Source of the DNA: Hofstenia miamia
Taxonomy: Eukaryota; Xenacoelomorpha; Acoela; Hofsteniidae
Direction of reading: 5' to 3'
NCBI GenBank assembly: GCA_900660155.1
Contig: CABFPE010000623.1
Location: 178,551-205,761, forward strand
Length of the DNA stretch: 27,211 nucleotides
Part shown: one piece after another, positions 20,408-27,211 of the stretch
Layout of the letters: the number at the start of each line of letters is the position of its first letter
Numbering within the stretch: the stretch's first letter is position 1
Program-made: the position numbers and the translations under genes
Notes under the pieces: model-generated
What the model was told of the DNA's origin: nothing
Database searches by the model: none
What the model saw: the letters and a program-made list of their open reading frames with translations, nothing else

Positions 20408-22145
20408 CAATCACGATTCTAACATCATTGTTTTTGGCTTCATAAGTTCTTGTTTCCCGATCTCATTGAATCATTTGATCTTTATTACAAAGTTATTAAT
20501 CACACCTATCATGTTGCAATAATCAACCAAATATTATTGGATTATCAATCACAAAACAGCTAAGCTACTGTCTTCTCTTGGTAAATTGAACACAAGCAAA
20601 TTCCAATCACTCCTCGTCTACAGTTTATAATTTCTCTAGAGGTTATTGATCTACGTCGTAGCAACGTTCAAAATTATATTTTTACTTGTGTGGGGGTTTG
20701 AGATAGGTGAGATTTTTATATGGAACCTGCGTGTAGGACAGAACAATAGAGTTTAATCTAGAGCGATACGTTTATGGCCAATACTAGTAACACTAATTGA
20801 AATTTTTCCGGTAATCGATATGTAAATTTTTTAGTTGGTTATAAGCTAGTGCTCGTCTCCAATCGTGGGACAAGATTGCTATTTACTAAGATTTGATTTA
20901 TTGTACTAATCTAGTGGTTGCACATCGTGAATACTTTCATCAGGCAGATCGTAGTTCTCTTTTAAGTTTCTAGGTTGAGTTCATAACTATAACCATAGTT
21001 GTGGTTATGGTACATAAAGGAATGTAAAAGTGATTGATTTAAAAGAATCAAAACTGTACATCTTTAAGATAGTACATGTAAGGATCTGGATTGATCCAAT
21101 TCATCAATATCCACAGGATATGGATCAGAAAATTAATTTCACCGATATCCCTAGGCTAACAGCTAAAATTATTCATTATCTTAAAATAAACAATGAAAAT
21201 AAACTCAAAATCATTTTGTTGTACAAATCTGATAATGTTATATGTGTGTGCCAATCACACTAAATCGTTTAAAACAACTGAAGAAATCCTGGGTGTACTA
21301 AGTTTTTCTTCGAGTGACTTTTTCTTGGTCGTAATGGATCACTTTTGGATGGGTCCATGTAAATTTTTGTGAATTGGATCGGAGATCATTAAATATACAG
21401 AAATCCTGATACATGCAGTAAATCTGTTTCGACAAACAATATTGAGAACAAGGAATGTCGTGTCATGGAAGTGTCACAGGACGATAAAATGATAAATGGA
21501 ACAATTGAATATGTTGGGATGGTAAACCTTACTTGCTTCAAGTTGAAACTCTGCAATCCTACTATAAAACGTGACCATTGGTCAAATTAATTGTAATGCT
21601 AAATGATTACTTTTTGTTGTCAAGGTTGTGATTGTTTAATTCTTTTGCAATAGCAATTCAATTTTCCAGCATTGAATCGCGCATTTTGTTAAATTCTTAT
21701 TGCTTACACAATTAGGTCACCAGTATTTCTTTACACCAATAAAAGAAATCAAGAAATTACGTTCTTTGTCATAAAAGCGCAAATTCCCCGAAGGGCACTT
21801 TTAAAATGTGTAGCGTTAGGAGATATATTTTGAAATTGATTTGTATGTTTTTCTATTTAAGAGATTTAAGTGTGTGTGTATGTGTAAGTGATTTTCAACT
21901 GAAGCTTGCTTAAAATATCAACTACCAATAAATACGGAAACAATAATCAAATGTGTGAAACTCAAGAAATCAATATTTAAATGGGTTAAATATATCAACC
22001 AACCAATGAACAAAAAAATCATATGCATCTGCAGAATGCGTATTTGCTTACAACGCATCCAACTGCATTTCTAGAAACACTTAGAATTTTGCTGTTTTCA
22101 TTTTTAAAATTTTGAAACACTTTGAGGCAAGATTACTAGTGTACA
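20408..22145. other. LINE remnant grading into gene-free DNA
   Basis: To about 20640 this is decayed LINE. Beyond that I see no recognised gene. Two stop-free frames are on record. One is 21030-21263, 77 codons. The other is 21393-21590, 65 codons with an internal ATG at 21465; it has varied composition including CRVMEVSQDDKMINGT and a donor-like ATG|GTAAAC near 21520. Competing short hairpins lie at 20985-21008, where ATAACCA can pair with TGGTTAT and AACTAT with ATAGTT. Confidence 0.35.
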
Positions 22146-22393
22146 AATTTAATCAGATAGTCAAGCCCGCAACTCTTCTTCAATCAAATTTTAGAGATAA
22201 AGCGTTTGTCCACCAAATTAATCGACTAGACATTAGAAACATTTCTGCCAGTTAAAAACAATGATCTGAAATTCTTCATTAGCTGGCACGTTTGAATCTT
22301 CACCCTATATCTACTAGCATTATAAACCACTTTATCTAAATTTTGAACCACTTTATCCCAGCCTGTTAAAAAATATTGAAAGCCTTTGATATA
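22146..22393. repeat. Dispersed repeat, copy 2 (interrupted by a transposon)
   Basis: Aligns with 4338-4589 and stops exactly at the TA (22392-22393) where the mariner-like terminus starts. The right-hand continuation seen after 4589 (GATACATTTATG) is not found after the transposon. Confidence 0.8.
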
Positions 22394-22491
22394 CAGGGTG
22401 TCCGAAAAATCCCGCATCACAATATATTTTCTTAAGGCACTTTCGAATTCATTCGACACCACCACGTTTATTCAACTAGTCTCTGCGTGTA

Positions 22492-22512
22492 ACGTCACCG
22501 ATGTGACGTCAC
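22492..22512. promoter_or_regulatory. Hairpin overlapping a CRE-like TGACGTCA palindrome in the transposon leader
   Basis: ACGTCAC (22492-22498) and GTGACGT (22503-22509) pair around the loop CGAT, and the second arm is part of the palindrome GTGACGTCAC (22503-22512) with the consensus cAMP-response element TGACGTCA. It lies about 110 bp before the transposase ATG. A regulatory role is only inference. Confidence 0.35.
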
Positions 22513-22619
22513 GTATTTAGATCGATTTGTAATCGCAGGCGTGCAACTCAGAGTATACATTTTATTAATGTTCAGTTTTATTATTAATCTAACATTTTTC
22601 TGACCGTTTAATGTCAATA

Positions 22620-23529
22620 ATGTTGACGCTGGAGGAGCGCATAGAAATAATCCTGTTATGTGGACTTGAACAGTAACTGCTGATTTCAATATTCGTCATC
22701 CCAACAGGCAGATACAGCAAAGCACAGTCTCCCGATTGCTGAATAAATTCAAGGAAACAGGATCTGTAGCTGATCTGTCACGATCAGGACGTCCATCAAC
22801 CTCGGCTGATATCCAGGACACGGTGATAGGAAAATTCTGTACCAGTCCTAAAAAGTCTGTACGAAGAGCTAGTTTCGAACTGAATGTGCGCAAGAGCACC
22901 ATCCACGACATCTTAAAGAAAGAACGTTTTCATCCGTACAAGCTACAGATTCTGTATCATCTGAATGAAAATGATCCTGATCGTCGCATACAAATGTGTG
23001 AGTGGTTCCTCGAACAGATCGCTGAAGACGACGATTTCTTCTTAAACGTACTTTTTTCTGACGAGGCCAATTTCTATGTGAATGGAGATGTGAAAAAGCA
23101 GAATCTGCGGTATTGGTCGCAGGAAAATCCACATTGGTTTTCGAGGGACAAACAGGAAGGAGCACAACACATTATGGTATGGTGTGGAATATGTAATGGA
23201 CAGATTATTGGTCCATTTTTCTTCTCTGATACAGTGAACGGTGAAACATATTTAAAGATGTTAGAAAACGAACTTACGCCTGCATTATCCATTCTGAATG
23301 GTCGAAAAATTTGGTTTATGCACGACGGTGCTCCGGCAAATTATGCAAAATTTGTGCGAGAGTGGTTAAATGTAAACTTTCCTTATAAATGGATCTGTCG
23401 CAGAGGGCATGTGGAGTGGGCTCTTAGGTCACTCTTAACACACAAGACTTTGCTTTATGGGGGGGGGGTTATTTGAAGGCTCAAGTTTACAAAGTGAAAA
23501 TTCGGGACTTATATCATTTACAACAATGA
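22620..23529 (+). pseudogene. Mariner-like transposase pseudogene (DD41D-like)
   Basis: The product would cut and paste the element at TA sites. ATG at 22620 opens MLTLEERIEIILLCG, a typical N-terminus, then a stop. The frame resumes at ADFNIRHPN and QQSTVSRLLNKFKETGSVAD (helix-turn-helix), followed by RSGRPSTS and the second helix-turn-helix (STIHDILKKERFHPYK). The catalytic core has VLFSDEANFY (first Asp 23060-23062), YWSQENPHW, GPFFFSDTVNGE and WFMHDGAPAN (second Asp 23324-23326). FPYKWICRRGHVEWALRS then leads, after a frameshift near 23430, to QDFALW with a third Asp (23446-23448). The second and third Asp are 122 nt apart, about 40-41 residues allowing for the lost bases. That is wider than Tc1 or mariner and fits DD41D families. 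A run of ten G (23459-23468) widens the usual W-G-Y by two Gly codons without breaking frame. The end reads YLKAQVYKVKIRDLYHLQQ and stops. Confidence 0.85.
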
Positions 23530-23640
23530 TCATGTTGTTTTCAGTTATTTTCTTAAGTTCCTGGCTAATATTTGGGAGCTGATTCTGAGATATACACTTA
23601 ATTATAGCCCAGAGGTTTTCTATTGAGTTGCAGTCCGCAA
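23530..23640 (-). pseudogene. Tc1-type transposase C-terminal fragment
   Basis: On the minus strand the frame reads ADCNSIENLWAIIK, then NQLPNISQELKKITE. This corresponds to the SPDLNPIENLW motif with the third catalytic acid (Glu codon complement at 23618-23620) and the helix after it. The PDLNP part is changed to ADCNS. It faces the mariner-like pseudogene tail to tail and stops where that gene's stop codon lies. It is not part of the 17791-19407 element, which has its own copy of this motif. No terminal repeat is seen. Confidence 0.55.
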
Positions 23641-24075
23641 TTTAACCAACTTAAGTTATTGTGTTGCAGTGTATATCATGTTTAAATTGATGACAATATT
23701 TGCCAAATTAAAATAATTCAGTTGGAATTATTTGAAATATATATTTCGTAAATATATATTTCGTAATTTTCAATTTGAAAAAAATGGCATGCATTTGCTC
23801 ACGGCTAATAGCTACAAATTTTATTAGATGAAGATCTGTCACTTCATTGAAGAGAAAAACAATTTTAAAATATGGCAGAGAGAATTTTTGTATATTCCAA
23901 ATAATCCTTCTTTTTGTAAAATTATTAAATTGCACTGTACATTTATATTATCGCCATCACTGATGATTATTTAATAGATTTTATTGATTTAAATAAATAT
24001 ATTAGATTTATAAATTGTAGTTTGTTAAATTCGAATTATGCAACTGTTAACTTAAAAGCCAGTCTATTTAATGTG

Positions 24076-24078
<3 letters not shown>
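23641..24078. other. Gene-free AT-rich stretch
   Basis: Apart from the 15-bp tandem repeat I see nothing here. A 75-codon open frame on the minus strand (23708-23935) looks like chance. Confidence 0.4.
23735..23764. repeat. Two tandem copies of a 15-bp unit
   Basis: AAATATATATTTCGT occurs twice head to tail without a mismatch. Confidence 0.85.

Positions 24079-24106
<28 letters not shown>
24079..24106. repeat. (TA)n dinucleotide tract ending at an N
   Basis: Pure TA repeat that ends directly at the ambiguous base 24107, consistent with sequencing or assembly failing there. Confidence 0.95.
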
Positions 24107-24107
24107 N
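24107..24107. other. Ambiguous base N at a sequence join
   Basis: A single N between the (TA)n tract and the first base of the 1006-bp duplicated block, probably a collapsed gap. Confidence 0.85.
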
Positions 24108-25113
24108 TGTATGTACATCGCATATAATGAATTCAAATCCCTATTAATAAAATACTAAATCAATTTTGACAATCATTGCCTTTATCTTATTTGAGAATCA
24201 TCCGTATTTGAAACTTTTTTTTAATAAGTTATTGTATATAAATTTCCCCAAATTTTATTCAATTTCTTTAAATTAATAAGATGGTATATTATTTAGCTTT
24301 AAATTTCAAAATAACCAAAGCAGCATAGGTTGTTAGATTAGGCTGGAAAAATTAATTAAATGAATAATTTTCAATAGAAAATACGGAAAATTCTCTTGGA
24401 ACGCCATTCATTGTTTGTTGTATTATATTGGATGTGCTAACGTCATAGTGAAACCATAAACTTCTTTAAGGAAGACACGATGACGTATTTCTATTAGCTG
24501 AGCAGGAAAGTTTTCACTAGTCGTCTGCTAAATTGACTGGAATCCCCGGCTCAAATGATTGAACTTAAACCTATTATATTAAGTTCATAAGATGTGGCTT
24601 GTAAGACATTCATAGGTCAAAACCCGAAAATTATACAACAAATTTAACAATTCACCAAGTAATTAGAACTAATAAAACTTAAAATTACAATGATTACATT
24701 AAGGTTCTCTCTCTAATTGGACAATTATATAGATTGCAACACATAATTATATATAATTGTATATAATTAAATTTAAACAGTTTGGTCTATCAAGCCTATA
24801 TCCGGAACAGTGAATTCAGCAATTATGTAATGTATGTATAAAACTAAATGGATTGGATGTCAAATCCCAGTTTAAGTACGTCATGTTTTTAACATCGTTA
24901 GTAAATATTATTATATAAATGGTTGATATTAGTTTCTTTCAATGCATAAAAATATAATAAAATAATTACATTATAGAATATCATATAATGAAAAAATATA
25001 TTTTACATTAACTCAGCTTAGATCCTGTTTTCTGAGAGAAATTTGACCATTCAGTACAAAAATTGCAGTTATGATAATATATTATTAAAATATGGTACAA
25101 ATATTTACATAAT
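24108..25113. repeat. 1006-bp duplicated block D, copy 1
   Basis: Identical to 25484-26489 except for nine substitutions that I could find by eye, with no length change (constant offset 1376). No coding frame or terminal inverted repeats are present. It carries ACGTCAT and ATGACGT, about 45 bp apart, around an inner CTTC/GAAG stem (24439-24486), repeated in copy 2. Confidence 0.95.
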
Positions 25114-25483
25114 TATATATATATATATATATACGCGCTAACTGCTATTTACCTCACACCAGAATAACAGGATAGGCTTTAAATATATTAGACGATTATT
25201 TCTTTATTTATTAATGAGAATCCATTCACTAAGCATTCCCATAAATAACATGTGGAAGATCAATGGATATAATGTGACAAAAATATCATATTAATCATTG
25301 GCAAATCCATAATTTTTATCTGGTTTTGCCGAAAACTTATAAAAAAGCACAAAATTTCTTCTTATATGCGATTTTTAGATCCCCCTCTATTTTTGATTTT
25401 TGCATATATAAATGGCTAGATTGCTGAGTCATATCTAAATTTTCAATGTCCATAATACGGTTTATTATATGAAACTATATGAG
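25114..25483. other. Spacer between the duplicated blocks
   Basis: Begins with an (AT)n tract (25114-25133) followed by GCGC and about 350 bp of unremarkable AT-rich DNA. Confidence 0.8.
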
Positions 25484-26489
25484 TGTATGTACATCGCATA
25501 TAATGAATTCAAATACCTATTAATAAAATACTAAATCAATTTTGACAATCATTGCCTTTATCTTATTTGAGAATCCTCCGTATTAGAAACTTTTTTTTAA
25601 TAAGTTATTGTATATAAATTTCCCCAAATTTTATTCAATTTCTTTCAATTAATAAGATGGTATATTATTTAGCTTTAAATTTCAAAATAACCAAAGCAGC
25701 ATAGGCTGTTAGATTAGGCTGGAAAAATTAATTAAATGAATAATTTTCAATAGAAAATACGGAAAATTCTATTGGAACGCCATTCATTGTTTGTTTTATT
25801 ATATTGGATGTGCTAACGTCATAGTGAAACCATAAACTTCTTTAAGGAAGACACGATGACGTATTTCTATTAGCTGAGCAGGAAAGTTTTCACTAGTCGT
25901 CTGCTAAATTGACTGGAATCCCCGGCTCAAATGATTGAACTTAAACCTATTATATTAAATTCATAAGATGTGGCTTGTAAGACATTCATAGGTCAAAACC
26001 CGAAAATTATACAACAAATTTAACAATTCGCCAAGTAATTAGAACTAATAAAACTTAAAATTACAATGATTACATTAAGGTTCTCTCTCTAATTGGACAA
26101 TTATATAGATTGCAACACATAATTATATATAATTGTATATAATTAAATTTAAACAGTTTGGTCTATCAAGCCTATATCCGGAACAGTGAATTCAGCAATT
26201 ATGTAATGTATGTATAAAACTAAATGGATTGGATGTCAAATCCCAGTTTAAGTACGTCATGTTTTTAACATCGTTAGTAAATATTATTATATAAATGGTT
26301 GATATTAGTTTCTTTCAATGCATAAAAATATAATAAAATAATTACATTATAGAATATCATATAATGAAAAAATATATTTTACATTAACTCAGCTTAGATC
26401 CTGTTTTCTGAGAGAAATTTGACCATTCAGTACAAAAATTGCAGTTATGATAATATATTATTAAAATATGGTACAAATATTTACATAAT
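25484..26489. repeat. 1006-bp duplicated block D, copy 2
   Basis: Same orientation as copy 1 and about 99 percent identical. Left flank (ATATGAG) and right flank (AAGTTAGAG) differ from those of copy 1. There is no target-site duplication around it. Confidence 0.95.
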
Positions 26490-27177
26490 AAGTTAGAGAT
26501 ATATTAGTACATAGAGAATTGCGTGTTTGAGAATTTTCGAAAAATAGTGCAACAATATGAACATCATTTGAAGCATCATTTAAGTACATGTACAAATTAA
26601 ATGCATATGTTCGGTTTTCTTGCATGCAATTACGCTTTCCAATTTTAAATTATGGTTGGAAAATAAATATAAGACTGACTTTTACGGTAGTAATTAGTTG
26701 TTTATTTGGCAGTCTTAAGAATATCTGTCAGTGGAACTTCAAATGCCAACACTGAATTTTAAGACAAACAAATATGTCAATTATTCATGAAATGGTAAAA
26801 ATTTCGTTACAAAGTTAGATTGAATTATTTATTAGCGGAATTATTAGGAATTACAAAAGTAAAAAATAGAATTGCAACTTAACACCTTTTCTACCTTCAT
26901 GCGTTAATCAGAAACTGATTTGAAAGTTTGAAGAAATCAATGGCTCATACATAAATAAGTAAATCAATTCGTAGTATATATATATATATATAAATATTTA
27001 TTCATCCATTTTTATAATATCCAGGGCCATTTTGGTGGAAAGCCAAAACAATGACATTTTTGCAGAATTTTTTATGTATATTTCAAGAATAAGCAAATAA
27101 TTATATTAAGTAATAAATAACATCCAGAATACCAGCTGATAAAATAGATCCCTATATACATATTTTTATAGTTATTG

Positions 27178-27180
<3 letters not shown>
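26490..27180. other. Gene-free AT-rich stretch
   Basis: Contains a (TA)n tract at 26974-26992. Nothing else was recognised. Confidence 0.5.

Positions 27181-27210
<30 letters not shown>
27181..27210. repeat. (TA)n dinucleotide tract at the right edge
   Basis: Fifteen uninterrupted TA units that close the window, mirroring the tract at the left edge. Confidence 0.95.

Positions 27211-27211
<1 letters not shown>

Larger units (their letters stand above)
22392..23529 (+). mobile_element. Mariner-like (DD41D-type) transposon, 3' end missing
   Basis: It begins after TA with CAGGGTGTCCGAAAAATCCC (22394-22413), a typical terminus for this part of the Tc1/mariner superfamily. Comparison with the uninterrupted repeat at 4338-4589, which reads GATATAGATAC at the site, shows insertion at TA. 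A 226-bp leader precedes the transposase ATG. The matching right terminus is not seen: transposase similarity ends at the stop 23527-23529 and an unrelated Tc1 fragment on the other strand starts within a few bases. Confidence 0.85.

Noticed and set aside
21393..21590. Stop-free frame with an LTC-like segment as an immunoglobulin-fold or Wnt exon
   Set aside because: The resemblance rests on a few residues. The cysteine spacing does not fit either family and the donor-like site would remove the key residues.
22226..22465. 79-codon minus-strand frame across the repeat and the transposon terminus
   Set aside because: It crosses the insertion junction at 22393. The uninterrupted copy of the repeat at 4338-4589 has stops in the same frame.
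22869..23292. Minus-strand frames of 72-98 codons within the mariner-like gene
   Set aside because: They are antisense shadows of the transposase frame on the plus strand.
24108..26489. Block D copies as LTRs of a retrotransposon
   Set aside because: The 370-bp spacer has no coding capacity or primer-binding site. The copies lack TG...CA ends, and no target-site duplication is present.
1..27211. CRISPR array, operon, prophage or other prokaryotic system
   Set aside because: There are no regularly spaced repeats, no ribosome-binding sites and no long contiguous genes. Intron-split exons and Tc1/LINE elements mark the window as animal nuclear DNA.

Overview
This is an AT-rich stretch of an invertebrate nuclear genome, most likely an arthropod. 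It holds spliced exons with GT/AG borders, decayed Tc1/mariner, hAT-like and non-LTR elements, many (TA)n tracts, and no operons or ribosome-binding sites. It starts and ends inside (TA)n tracts, as assembly contigs often do. I cannot name the species.

The one confidently identified host-gene segment is at 1605-1714 on the minus strand. It is a 110-bp exon of a nicotinic acetylcholine receptor (nAChR) subunit, the conserved extracellular exon that ends in LPDIVLYN. The gene reads leftward, so its Cys-loop and membrane exons lie left of the window. Exons 1-3 lie to the right, either unrecognised inside the window or beyond it. Much of the window may therefore be one large intron loaded with transposons. 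Weaker gene signals are a possible two-exon gene on the minus strand (17337-16560, matching phases) and a small plus-strand exon with a perfect GTAAGT donor (10270-10374). Neither is recognised.

Layout: 1-4.3 kb is the nAChR exon and plain AT-rich DNA. A dispersed repeat lies at 4338-4589. A cluster of ACA/TGT palindromes is at 5824-5884. An 86-bp hAT-like miniature element with 8-bp target duplications is at 8157-8242, and a larger hAT-like miniature element is at 10428-10812. A broken Tc1 element (about 11335-13487) carries two insertions, one with strikingly GC-rich ends. From 12864 to 15616 the Tc1 tail and an adjoining LINE 3' end occur twice, and a single N separates the copies. A nearly perfect 65-nt hairpin is at 17521-17585. 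A complete Tc1 element with inverted repeat/direct repeat (IR/DR) ends and TA duplications is at 17791-19407. A LINE endonuclease fragment is at 20090-20407. A second copy of the dispersed repeat (22146-22393) is interrupted by a mariner-like (DD41D-like) element (22394-23529), which abuts a fragment of another Tc1 transposase. A 1006-bp duplication (24108-25113 and 25484-26489) starts right after the only other N.

All recognisable transposase and reverse-transcriptase-element genes are broken, so none is likely to move by itself. The points most worth checking are the two duplications that coincide with the N bases, the IR/DR transposon, the GC-ended insert, the 65-nt hairpin and the unrecognised two-exon gene.
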